A stretch of DNA of 44,773 nt from Myxococcota bacterium (lineage in GTDB: Bacteria > Myxococcota_A > UBA796 > JAJRTE01). The translations under genes were made by a program, and so were the position numbers. Where the stretch lies: contig JAJRTE010000043.1 in assembly GCA_024278455.1 (NCBI GenBank), positions 1-44,773 on the forward strand. Reading direction: 5' to 3'. Shown here piece after piece: positions 35,601 through 43,250 of this stretch; the stretch's first letter is position 1, and every line of letters starts with the position of its first letter. Below the pieces are notes generated by a model. It searched no databases and was not told the origin of the DNA. It saw nothing but the letters and a program-made list of their open reading frames with translations.

Positions 35601-36394
35601 TGGACACCGACGGCGATGGTTACCCCCGCGAGGAGTGTGAAGACAGCCTCGATATCGACTGCAACGACTTCGACCCCGACGTCTATCCCGGCGCGCCCGA
35701 GGGCGTCCGGTTGAACGGTCCGGGCAGTCCCCTCGTGGGCGACAACAAGGACAACGACTGCGACGGCGTCGTCGATGAGGGTACCACCTCCTACGATGAC
35801 GACGGAGATGGGTGGACCGAACTGGCCGGCGATTGCGACGACGATAATCCCGATGTGTCGCCGTCCGCGACCGAGATCCTGGGAGACGGTATCGACAACG
35901 ACTGCGATAACGCGGTCGACTACGACGATCCGCACGTCGACAACGACGGCGACGGTTACGCCAATGTCGATGCGTCAGGCAACCCGCTCGATTGCGACGA
36001 CACGGACCTGGCCGTCAACCCGGGGGCCACGGAGGGCACGGAATGCGACGGGGTGTACGACAACTGCAACGGCGAGATCGACGAAGGGCTCTCGTGCGCC
36101 GACGACGACGGCGACGGCTACAGCGAGGATGACGGCGACTGCAACGACGCCCTGGCCGAGGTCTATCCGGGGGCCGCGGAGATACAGGATGGCCTGGACA
36201 ACGACTGCGACGGACAGGTGGACGAGACGAACGTCTTCGAAGGGCCGGGCATAGGTTGCGGTGGGCTCGAGGGTGTGAACGGCGTAACGTTTTCGTGCAA
36301 CACCGGGGCACCTGGCCAGCGACCCGCACCGGCAGGCAGCCTGGTGCTCCTCCTGGTCACCGCGGCCATGTTCTCCAGGCAGCGGCGGCGCTGA
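32618..36394 (+). CDS. Large secreted protein: FG-GAP repeats, 15 MopE-type repeats, C-terminal sorting tail
   Basis: The protein has 1258 residues from ATG 32618 (AGGGGAGA upstream). A signal peptide (residues 1-30, YLLLATALGALVVLPPRVARG) is followed by about six FG-GAP/integrin-alpha-like repeats up to about residue 460 (GDVDADGDGALDLLVGA, GDLDGDGVEDLALGAPG, GDLGDDGFGDLLIGAPGSG), which form a beta propeller with calcium-binding loops. Residues about 465-1205 are 15 Asp/Cys-rich repeats with DGDGY, DCDD, YPGA.E.CDG and DNDCDG, each likely to bind calcium and be held by disulfides. The C terminus has two Cys (GIGCGG, FSCNTG), a hydrophobic helix (AGSLVLLLVTAAMF) and SRQRRR, like MYXO-CTERM sorting tails. 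It is probably a rigid stalk-like surface protein. Repeats 11-12 have lost some Cys. Confidence 0.87.
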   Translation: MHTVGIGTRYLLLATALGALVVLPPRVARGALPGEVATLVGSADGEAAGTVLLGDVDADGDGALDLLVGAVQSWTVYLVFDAGDPVEDRPLSERSVQFAVSETQSRLAFAAADIDADGIDDVVLGLPDTVAGGVVAIFWGRSDWPGVLSATLDADILLTLDQQGARLGTALAVVPRAGSSGMEDLVIGAPGLNQGSGGVFRVPLSALSLLEEPETPIVDVSDLTWVTTGGTSNSARLGECARNVGDLDGDGVEDLALGAPGAGAGGEVYLVASSFDPGGATDLEAYPSFECFTPGAEAGMVLAGVGDLGDDGFGDLLIGAPGSGVTGGQVYLIEGSASLPADEPMFLARMSLGTSSVDDMLGSALAAIPDVDGDGRSEFLVGAPGSSGGQGQVGLFLSSGNLAAHDALDDADMLFVGAGAGAAFGTAIAGGAVGFISAPGEPLDSGAGLVHGIDFSALASDGDGDGYSVLEGDCDDADPASYPGAEEICDGRDNDCDRVVGLEELDDDGDGVPACDGPNGEQGDCDDGDPTVYPGADEVCDGRDNDCDTVVPPDEIDADGDGYFICANASDLTDCDDTDSTVHPGAPELCDGRDNDCDGTVPADEVDNDGDGFFACNGQPPTADCDDTSPDTYPGADELCDGRDNDCDGALSEPERDEDGDGYPGCSIDGNAEDCDDTDPARSPDLEEVCDGIDNDCDEVVPQDEADADQDGYFVCTSESQPEADCDDTAPAVYPGAVELCDGVDNDCDGVADTDQDGDGYYDCNDPEHPELGDCDDTDATVHPGADELCDGIDNDCDGVVPGTERDTDGDGFRLCDPGGSPDCDDTDPAVYPGAEELCDGIDNDCDGQTATGEVDSDEDGHFACPEGGSDCDDSDPNVYEGATEACDGKDNDCDGVVPDNESDEDADGYRVCHGDCDDGSPVTYPGAEEICDGLDNDCDGAPAATENDDRDSDGYTACGGDCDDTNPRINPGATEVFDGRDNDCNGAVDDVPCVDTDGDGYPREECEDSLDIDCNDFDPDVYPGAPEGVRLNGPGSPLVGDNKDNDCDGVVDEGTTSYDDDGDGWTELAGDCDDDNPDVSPSATEILGDGIDNDCDNAVDYDDPHVDNDGDGYANVDASGNPLDCDDTDLAVNPGATEGTECDGVYDNCNGEIDEGLSCADDDGDGYSEDDGDCNDALAEVYPGAAEIQDGLDNDCDGQVDETNVFEGPGIGCGGLEGVNGVTFSCNTGAPGQRPAPAGSLVLLLVTAAMFSRQRRR

Positions 36395-36521
36395 TGGATC
36401 AGCCTGCCTGTGCCTGACCCCGGCGGGCGCAAGCGGGAAGTCGGCGGCCACGGGCAAGACGTATGCAACGAACACCGCGTGGGTAACCCCTCGGCCTGCA
36501 AGGGACGACCAGCCACCAGCC

Positions 36522-37973
36522 ATGAGACAACGCACTTCATCATGCACAACGAGAGTCCTGGAGTCCGCCCCGCGCCGGGACGGCATCCAGACCCCGGCAC
36601 AAAGACCAGCCGCACGAATGCGTGGCCTGTTCGCCGCTTCGGCTCTGGCTCTGCTCCTCGTCACCTGCAAGCCGGAGAACACCAATCACGCCCCCGTGGC
36701 TTCCGCCGGCGAGGACCAGGTGACCTACGTCCACGCAGAACGGGCACCCGACGGGACCCTGATCGATGTGTTCGACTCCGTCGAACTCGACGGGGGCTCC
36801 AGCTACGACCCGGATGGCAGCTCCATCGTGCAGTACTTCTGGTCTTTCGACACCATCCCGGTGGGAAGCCGCCTGACCTACGAAGCCCTCTCGCCCAACC
36901 CGGACTACTCGCCCCTGACCCACTTCACTCCCGACCACGAGGGCACATACGGCATCGTGCTCGAGGTGTTCGACGGGCTATTGCTTTCCGCTCGAGACTA
37001 CGTACAGGTGCACGTGGTCCGCAGCAACAACACACCGGTCGCTGACGCTGGGCCGGACGTGAATGGGACGACGGGATCCCCGGTCACGCTCGATGGATCC
37101 GGGAGCCACGACCCAGATGGCGATTTCCTCTCCTATCGTTGGGAACTCGTGCTGGTCCCCGAAGACAGCCAACTCGTCTCGGCGGACATCGTCTACCCGA
37201 GGACGGCCTACCCCAAGCTGACACCGGACGCACCCGGTGTCTACGCGCTGTCCCTGGAAGTGGACGATGGACTCGGCGGCACCGACGACGACCTCGTCAC
37301 CGTCACCGCTAGCCTGGGCAACCTGCCCCCGGTCGTCGTCCCAGGGGCGAGCCGCACCGTCACACCCTGCCACGACAACCCGATCACCCTCGATGGCAGC
37401 AGCAGCTACGACCCCGACGGAGACCCGTTCACCTACCTCTGGTCGGTCACCGAGGTGCCCTACGGAAGCCAGATCAACAGCGCGGCCCTCACCGCTTCGG
37501 ATGAGCCCGTCACCACGGTGCAACTCGACCGCCATGGCCTCTACGTCTTCATGCTCACCCTGGACGACGGCGTCAATGACCCTTCCATGGATGTCGTGGC
37601 CATCCTCTTCGACGACGGTTCGTCCGAGGTCCCGCCTGTCGCGCATGCGGGCGGCAACCAGCAGGTGCAGGAGACCTCGAGCTGCGACGATACAGGGTGC
37701 GCGCCGTGCACGTTTCGTGTGCTGCTCGACGGCACGGGCAGCTACGATCTCAATGACGACCCGTTGACCTACTCATGGGAACTTCTGGATGGGCCAGGAG
37801 AACTCGACGACCCCACCTCCCCGACCCCGGAATTGCTCGTGGCCAGCAGTGCGCCTCCAGGACCCGGCCAGATGGTGATTTCGACCCTCGAGGTGCAGCT
37901 CGTCGTACACGATTGCATGAGCGAAAGCGCGCCATCGACTGCCGTGCTCACTTTCGTGTGCCAGGGAGCCTGA
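36522..37973 (+). CDS. PKD-domain lipoprotein with four PKD-like repeats
   Basis: The protein has 483 residues if started at ATG 36522. A hydrophobic signal ends in LALLLVTC (Cys about residue 49), after an unusually long Arg/Pro-rich front of 32 residues; ATG 36618 would remove that front but has no ribosome site. Four PKD-type beta-sandwich repeats follow, each opening with P.A.AG.D and containing LDG.GS.DPDGD...Y.W, for example TLDGSGSHDPDGDFLSYRW and TLDGSSSYDPDGDPFTYLW. PKD repeats are spacer and adhesion modules on surface proteins. The last repeat has an inserted Cys-rich loop (SSCDDTGCAPC). It is followed after one base by a shorter relative, so the two form an operon and probably a tandem duplication. 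Confidence 0.78.
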   Translation: MRQRTSSCTTRVLESAPRRDGIQTPAQRPAARMRGLFAASALALLLVTCKPENTNHAPVASAGEDQVTYVHAERAPDGTLIDVFDSVELDGGSSYDPDGSSIVQYFWSFDTIPVGSRLTYEALSPNPDYSPLTHFTPDHEGTYGIVLEVFDGLLLSARDYVQVHVVRSNNTPVADAGPDVNGTTGSPVTLDGSGSHDPDGDFLSYRWELVLVPEDSQLVSADIVYPRTAYPKLTPDAPGVYALSLEVDDGLGGTDDDLVTVTASLGNLPPVVVPGASRTVTPCHDNPITLDGSSSYDPDGDPFTYLWSVTEVPYGSQINSAALTASDEPVTTVQLDRHGLYVFMLTLDDGVNDPSMDVVAILFDDGSSEVPPVAHAGGNQQVQETSSCDDTGCAPCTFRVLLDGTGSYDLNDDPLTYSWELLDGPGELDDPTSPTPELLVASSAPPGPGQMVISTLEVQLVVHDCMSESAPSTAVLTFVCQGA

Positions 37974-37974
37974 C

Positions 37975-39048
37975 ATGGACACACACACCGATAGCGGCGA
38001 CCGCCGGAACGAGAGGACGCGGCCAGGTGCGGATCCGGGCATGCCAGGCCGTCGCGGAGCGCCGCGCCGCCCCATGCTTTCGGCGGCGACCAGGGCAGGA
38101 ACCTGGGCCGTGTTGCTGTGTTCATCGTGCCTCGGCGCCCCGGACCCCTACCCGGAACGCCCCATCGCCGACGCGGGGAACGACACCTTCGGCGACGCAG
38201 GGCAGCCCGTCGTCCTCGATGGCTCGGGAAGCTCGAGCCCTCGAGGCGGCGTCATGACCTATGCGTGGCGTATCGAAAACGCCCCGGAAGGAAGCCTCAC
38301 CAGCGACAGCAGCCTCGAGCCGAATGACTCCTCCGGGGCAGTCACGACCTCGTTCACGCCCGACCTGTCGGGCCGGTACGTCATCCGGCTGAGCGTCTCA
38401 GACGGCGTGGCGGAAAGCCTCGATGATTTCGTCGTGGTGGACGTCGGGGGCGGACCAGCGACTCCGGTGGCCGACGCCGGGGAGGACCAGTCCGCCGGCG
38501 AAGGCATGGCAGTCTACTTCGACGGGACCGGCAGCTTCGATCCGTCCGGAACGCAATTGTACTATCGATGGAGCCTGGAAGGCACGCCTCCCCTGTCACG
38601 GTTGACCACCGAGGACATCGTCAACCGCTACACGCCCTATCCGTCGATCATCGTGGACGCGGGAGGACTGTTCACCCTCTCCCTGGTCGTCTCCAACGGC
38701 GAGATCGCGTCCCCTCCGGACTATGTGTTCGTAACGGTCACCTCCACAAACTCACCTCCCATCGCGCACGCCGGGGAAGATCGCGTGGTCTCCGCCGGCA
38801 CTGGCGTGGTCCTCGACGGGTCGGCCAGCTATGATGCCGACAACGATGACCTGGCCTACACCTGGACCACCCTCATCGTCCCGCTGGATTCCTCCATTCC
38901 CACCGGCGTCATCGATGACACGGAGGGCGCGACGGCGAACATCACGCCGGATGTTCCGGGGCAGTACGTGATTGAACTCGTGGTGTCGGACGGGGAAACG
39001 AGAGGTGAGCCCGACGTCGTTGCCGTGACAGCGGTCCCGGCACCATGA
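37975..39048 (+). CDS. PKD-domain lipoprotein with three PKD-like repeats
   Basis: This 357-residue protein starts at ATG 37975, one base after the preceding stop and behind GGGAG, which overlaps the end of the upstream gene. It too has a long charged front (33 residues, rich in Arg, Gly and Asp) before a short hydrophobic segment (TWAVLLCSSC) that ends in a probable lipid-attachment cysteine. Three PKD-like repeats follow: VVLDGSGSSSPRGGVMTYAW, VYFDGTGSFDPSGTQLYYRW and VVLDGSASYDADNDDLAYTW. It looks like a paralogue of the gene before it with one repeat fewer. A surface scaffold or adhesion role is inferred. The lipobox is not ideal, so lipid attachment is likely but not certain. Confidence 0.75.
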   Translation: MDTHTDSGDRRNERTRPGADPGMPGRRGAPRRPMLSAATRAGTWAVLLCSSCLGAPDPYPERPIADAGNDTFGDAGQPVVLDGSGSSSPRGGVMTYAWRIENAPEGSLTSDSSLEPNDSSGAVTTSFTPDLSGRYVIRLSVSDGVAESLDDFVVVDVGGGPATPVADAGEDQSAGEGMAVYFDGTGSFDPSGTQLYYRWSLEGTPPLSRLTTEDIVNRYTPYPSIIVDAGGLFTLSLVVSNGEIASPPDYVFVTVTSTNSPPIAHAGEDRVVSAGTGVVLDGSASYDADNDDLAYTWTTLIVPLDSSIPTGVIDDTEGATANITPDVPGQYVIELVVSDGETRGEPDVVAVTAVPAP

Positions 39049-39131
39049 TGGCGCGTCGATGGCGGGCCGGCAACGGGTGGCGTCATGCGTCGCGGGAGGC
39101 GATGTGCAACGGGTGGATCCCCTTCAGCCAA

Positions 39132-39662
39132 TCACAGGGGCGCATCGCAGTACTCCGCGTGGAACGTGCCACTGAGCGTGTCGCCGGTGTCGAAGGTCAC
39201 CTCGAGCGTACCGGTCATCAGTGCGTCATCTGCCGACAGTACATCGATGAAACCGTCGCCAGCGTCCGGCCCAGTCCAGCCGTCGGTTTCGGAGTAGGTC
39301 CGGAACCAGGCATGGACCCAGGTTATCCAGTCCGAGTAGACCTCCTCGGGGCTGAGGATCTCGTACTCTCCCTCCTGGACCGGTTCGGTGAGCTGGAATC
39401 GAACGAAAAGCGCATTGAGCGGCAACGGTTCCGAGGGTGTGGAGCCTTCGTTGAAGTATGAATTGTAGGTGAGGCAGCCTCCAGGGTAGTTGGTGAGAAC
39501 CAGTAGCCACTCCTCGAGGCTGCTGGTTCGTTGCAAAAAGAAGGCCGATTCGACCTTGCCGAAGTCCTGGCCGTCCACCGAGCCTTCAAGCTTGCTCCGG
39601 TCACAAGCGGCAAGCAAGAAAACAGATGCCAGGAGACACAGTTGCCGGGGGTTGCGCGCCAT
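39132..39662 (-). CDS. Small lipoprotein of unknown function
   Basis: This 176-residue protein starts at ATG 39662 with AAGGGA at a good distance; the open frame upstream of it lacks a ribosome site. The signal ends in a clean lipobox (LLASVFLLAAC, Cys about residue 18). The mature part starts DRSKLEGSVDGQDFGKVESA, and its beta-rich sequence ends with LEVTFDTGDTLSGTFHAEYC, where two Cys (GGCLTY and AEYC) could form a disulfide. The pattern of VDG..F.V..A.F..... and a final G.F.A.YC is seen in many small myxobacterial lipoproteins with no known function. Single-gene unit. Confidence 0.75.
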   Translation of the reverse strand: MARNPRQLCLLASVFLLAACDRSKLEGSVDGQDFGKVESAFFLQRTSSLEEWLLVLTNYPGGCLTYNSYFNEGSTPSEPLPLNALFVRFQLTEPVQEGEYEILSPEEVYSDWITWVHAWFRTYSETDGWTGPDAGDGFIDVLSADDALMTGTLEVTFDTGDTLSGTFHAEYCDAPL

Positions 39663-39796
39663 GGTGTTTCCCTTCGTGAGACCGACTGTTCCAGCCAGTG
39701 AAGGATACCACGATCGTATCGGGGCGGGCAAGCAGGGGCGCACCTCTGTTTGCGCCCCGGATGTTCTTGCCCGGCGCTGCGTGTTCCGACACGCTG

Positions 39797-42700
39797 CTAG
39801 ATGCCCAACTGCGCCAGGTAACGGAGCAACGTTCCATGCTCCTCGCCGCGCGTCTGTAGGAAGAACAGACCCATGGCGGCCACTTCGCGGCCAGAGGCGA
39901 GTCGGACGCGCCGGACGTGGACGACGCGAGCCATCAGGCGAATCGGCCTGGGGAGCCCGGGCAGCTCGAGCGCCACGGGGACGGTGCTGCCTGGGGGAAC
40001 GGGTGTGCGCGTCCGGACCATCACGCCGGTCGCGCTCAAGTTCCCCAGTTCTCCGGTAGCGATTCTGCCATCGCGGCGGAAGTAGACGACGCCGGTCAGG
40101 CCCATGATCCTGGGCCTTACGCGCCTGTCATCGACTTTCGTCTTCCCGAAGTAGGCCATGGGCGACACGGCGTCCTGGCCCTCGGCGGCACGCCATTGTG
40201 GTGTCGTGGTGGCTCCCCAGAGGTCCTCGACTGGCGCGAGCGGGCCGGCGGTCTCCGGCCAGTCGAACAGGGTCCTGTAGGAGTCCCCCGGGATTGCGCC
40301 GGGGTCGACGGGGAAGGGAAGGTTCCCTGCGGGCCATGGCTCGACCCGGCGGGCCTTGCCCGTGGGGCGGTGAGATGCCGGGGGGTCGGGGAGCGTCGAG
40401 TATCTGGCGTGGGCCGCCCGGGTGGGCATGCCCTCGGGGCTCGATGGCCGTACTCGGGGGGTGCGCTGCGCCGATTTTCGCTCCTGCCCGGGTTGTCCCG
40501 TCGTGCGGGTTGCCCGATCGCTGGCCGCGCTGGTGGCTCTGGCGGGGAACAGACCGCCCTTGCCTGCGGACTTTCCTGGTGTGATGGCTGCGCGACCGGG
40601 TGATCGGGGTGGAGCGGCGGCGATGGGTGCGGAGACCTGTGGTGTAGTCCCTTGCGGCACCTCGGGAGGAAGCCACCAGGGTTTCGGCGAGCTGGTTCCC
40701 GGGGGTGGTGCTTGCCCGCCGCCGTCCGGATTGGCGGTCGTGCCGGCTTGTGCCGGGATTGGGGGAGGAGCGGTCTTTCGGTGTTGTTGCGAACGGGTCG
40801 CGGCAGCCGTGTCCCGGTGTTCAGGGACCGGCTGTCGGGTGGGCGCTTCCTCTGGGCGCGGCGGCGGAGATGCATCGTCCGGGGCGGTCCTGTCGGTCGG
40901 GGATACTGGAGATGTCACCGGGGCGGTTCGTGATGGGGGCGTGGGCGGCCGGTTCTCCTCGGGCGCTGTCGCGGCCGGCACGGCGTCGTCACGAGGAAGA
41001 CCATCCTTGTTGGCATCCTCGGTCTCGCCGGCAAGCACCCGGACCGTTTCGTTTGACGGTGTCTGGTCCCACCCGGGGGGGGCGACGGAAAAGGCGCCTG
41101 TGCTGCCTTCGAGTTCCCCAAGGGCCGTGCTCAGGGTGTCGTCTTCTTCCGCTTCATCCCCCTCGATCTCGGGAACTTCCTCCTGGACATGCACATACTC
41201 GGCGTCTGAAGTCGTGACGGGTTTGAGAGCGTCAACGACCACGGGGGCTTCGCCACCGAGACCGATCTCCTCGAGGGCGTCCCGAAGTTCGTTGATGCGG
41301 GCGAAGTCGGTGTGTCCGAACAGGGTTGGGGCGTCATTCCGGCAGGACGAAGCGGGTGGCTGGAACGATGTGTCTCCAGGTGCCGAGTCGCCGGGTAGGC
41401 TGTTGGCGTTCCCGGCGGGAGGGGGGGGCTCGCCGGTTCCGTCTTGCGCAGCGGTACCTGGTTCCGGCGATCTGCTCGCCTCGCCGCCGTTCACCGGGGC
41501 CGTGGCAGTCGCAGCAGGCATCTCTGCCGGCGCGCCGCTGCCAGCGTCCTCTTCCAGGTAGTCCGAGAGTTCGAGGATATCGTCATCATCCTCGATGCCG
41601 TCGTCTTCGATCGAGATTACGGCGCTCTCCGAGCGAGCGGGGGGGGACACTTCCAGGGCGGTGGAAGCGTCGGACGGCGCCTCCCCGCCGTTCTCTCCTG
41701 CTGGAGCCCTGTCGAGCGGGGGGGCGGGATGTTCCTCGGCCTTCGCCGTTTCGCTCGCCTCGTCGTCTAGTTCGGCCGAGAGGATATCGTCCAAGGCCCA
41801 CTCGCCGGTGTTTTCTTCCGGCGGCCTTTCATCCTCCTCGTGCCACGGTTGCTGCGCGCCGGCAACCGCCCCGTCTTCAACCGCCGGCCCTCCCGGGGAC
41901 AGCGTTGCCTCGTTCTTCATGCCCAATTCGTCTTTCACCAGCGCATCCACCTCCACAGGGAACGACAACAGGTCTCCGGCGACTTCGTGACTCTCTTCCA
42001 CCATGGCAGCGACCACGTTCTCGTCGATGGTCTCCTCCAGTGCCTCCATCCACTCGGGCAACGGGTCGTCGTGCTCCCACGCTTCCTCGTCATCCATGGC
42101 GGGAAGAGAAGGATCCAGGACGGCAGTTTCCTCGTCCGGGACGGCGATGGGGGCTTGTTCCGTTTCCGGGGTCGTAGCTCTCGGAGTCGATGTGGTGTCC
42201 ACGCCTGGCGGAGGTTCCGGCACACCGTCCGGCGGTGTGGCCCGGGCCGCAGCGTGCAGCGCCTCCTGGCCAACCTGCACGTCGGCAACTTCCCCCCCCT
42301 CGGCGCACGACTCTTCCCATCTCTCCTCGAGAAACTCGATATCGTCAGGAAAAGCTTCGTCTTCTTGGGGGCGTTCGGTGCGTCCCTGACCCAGCGGTGT
42401 TGCGTTCGGTTCGCCGCGCTGTTGTGACCAGCGGTCACCTTCTCGAGGTGAGGGGGGAACGACACGCGCCGCGGTCGAGGTCGCGGTTTCGAGCGGAGCT
42501 GCCCACTCGTGGTCCTCTGCGGGAATGGGCGGACTCGTCGATGGCCCCAGGGGCTCGGCGACCGGGGTGTTCTCCAAGAGCGGCGTCCCAGCCGCTGGTG
42601 TTCTGTCCGGGCCCGGGGGGGAACCTGTGCCGACCGGCCCATCAGCGGGGAAATCGCCCCCGGGATGCCGGATTCCTGCGTCTCGCGAGGTGACAGGTAA

Positions 42701-43036
42701 CGGGTCGAGGCCCGGCACGTGCTCTTCGCCGGGACCCGTCGTCACGACAGCGGGAGGAACGGCTCTCTTGTCCCTGGATTTTTCGGCCAGGTCCTTGAGG
42801 TGCTCGTACAGGTCCTTCCCGTGCAGGCGCTCGAGGGGATCCTCGATGCTTCTCCGCGGTGCAACGGCGGGCGCCGGGTCGGTGTCGACGAGCTTACGCC
42901 ACTGGCGAGGGCCGCCGCGCAACAGCCGGCTCCTGCCGATGGAAGCGTCGTCCCTCCCGCCGGGCTCCGGGGCTCCAGTCACATTCCCGGGCCCGGGGGG
43001 GGACCGGGGTGCATCGTCTTCGCGGTCGGCCGACAT
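39797..43036 (-). CDS. PilZ-domain protein with a ~950-residue disordered N-terminal region
   Basis: The protein has 1079 residues from ATG 43036 (MSADREDDAPRSPPG). No signal peptide or membrane helix is seen. Residues 1 to about 965 are of low complexity, rich in Pro, Glu, Asp, Ala, Gly and Thr, and should be largely unstructured. An early basic helical stretch (LERLHGKDLYEHLKDLAEKS) and acidic patches (DDGIEDDDDILELSDYLEED) stand out and may be short binding sites. Residues about 969-1079 form a PilZ domain with both c-di-GMP contacts: an arginine cluster (RRVRPR) and NLSATG (N-x-S-x-x-G). It is therefore probably a cyclic-di-GMP receptor that could act on motility or envelope processes. 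Its own promoter lies just upstream. Confidence 0.82.
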   Translation of the reverse strand: MSADREDDAPRSPPGPGNVTGAPEPGGRDDASIGRSRLLRGGPRQWRKLVDTDPAPAVAPRRSIEDPLERLHGKDLYEHLKDLAEKSRDKRAVPPAVVTTGPGEEHVPGLDPLPVTSRDAGIRHPGGDFPADGPVGTGSPPGPDRTPAAGTPLLENTPVAEPLGPSTSPPIPAEDHEWAAPLETATSTAARVVPPSPREGDRWSQQRGEPNATPLGQGRTERPQEDEAFPDDIEFLEERWEESCAEGGEVADVQVGQEALHAAARATPPDGVPEPPPGVDTTSTPRATTPETEQAPIAVPDEETAVLDPSLPAMDDEEAWEHDDPLPEWMEALEETIDENVVAAMVEESHEVAGDLLSFPVEVDALVKDELGMKNEATLSPGGPAVEDGAVAGAQQPWHEEDERPPEENTGEWALDDILSAELDDEASETAKAEEHPAPPLDRAPAGENGGEAPSDASTALEVSPPARSESAVISIEDDGIEDDDDILELSDYLEEDAGSGAPAEMPAATATAPVNGGEASRSPEPGTAAQDGTGEPPPPAGNANSLPGDSAPGDTSFQPPASSCRNDAPTLFGHTDFARINELRDALEEIGLGGEAPVVVDALKPVTTSDAEYVHVQEEVPEIEGDEAEEDDTLSTALGELEGSTGAFSVAPPGWDQTPSNETVRVLAGETEDANKDGLPRDDAVPAATAPEENRPPTPPSRTAPVTSPVSPTDRTAPDDASPPPRPEEAPTRQPVPEHRDTAAATRSQQHRKTAPPPIPAQAGTTANPDGGGQAPPPGTSSPKPWWLPPEVPQGTTPQVSAPIAAAPPRSPGRAAITPGKSAGKGGLFPARATSAASDRATRTTGQPGQERKSAQRTPRVRPSSPEGMPTRAAHARYSTLPDPPASHRPTGKARRVEPWPAGNLPFPVDPGAIPGDSYRTLFDWPETAGPLAPVEDLWGATTTPQWRAAEGQDAVSPMAYFGKTKVDDRRVRPRIMGLTGVVYFRRDGRIATGELGNLSATGVMVRTRTPVPPGSTVPVALELPGLPRPIRLMARVVHVRRVRLASGREVAAMGLFFLQTRGEEHGTLLRYLAQLGI

Positions 43037-43078
43037 CTCTAACCTGTGCCACTGTGTTGTGCTCGTACTGCCTTTCCA

Positions 43079-43106
43079 AGTATAGCACCATCGGTGCACC
43101 TGTCAC
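43079..43106 (-). promoter_or_regulatory. Promoter of the PilZ-domain gene
   Basis: On the minus strand, GTGACA (43101-43106) and TATACT (43079-43084) are 16 bases apart, each differing from consensus by one base. The transcript would start near 43072, 36 bases before the start codon. The leader has only a weak ribosome site (AGAG). Confidence 0.55.
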
Positions 43107-43250
43107 GTGTATCGAGAAGCGTGCGTCGCTCACAACGGGTCTATCGGGCTGGGATTTGCGCCGGAGCGGAAAACGTCTTTTCGGGACGGTGCACGCGGGC
43201 TGCGGGGCAGGGATGTCGTGCCCCCCTTGGCGAGGCGGCACCGGCGCGGG

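Noticed and set aside
34020..36230. Regular DNA repeats of about 130-150 bases, at first sight like a repeat array
   Set aside because: They encode the MopE-type protein repeats in one open frame; unit length varies and there are no spacers.
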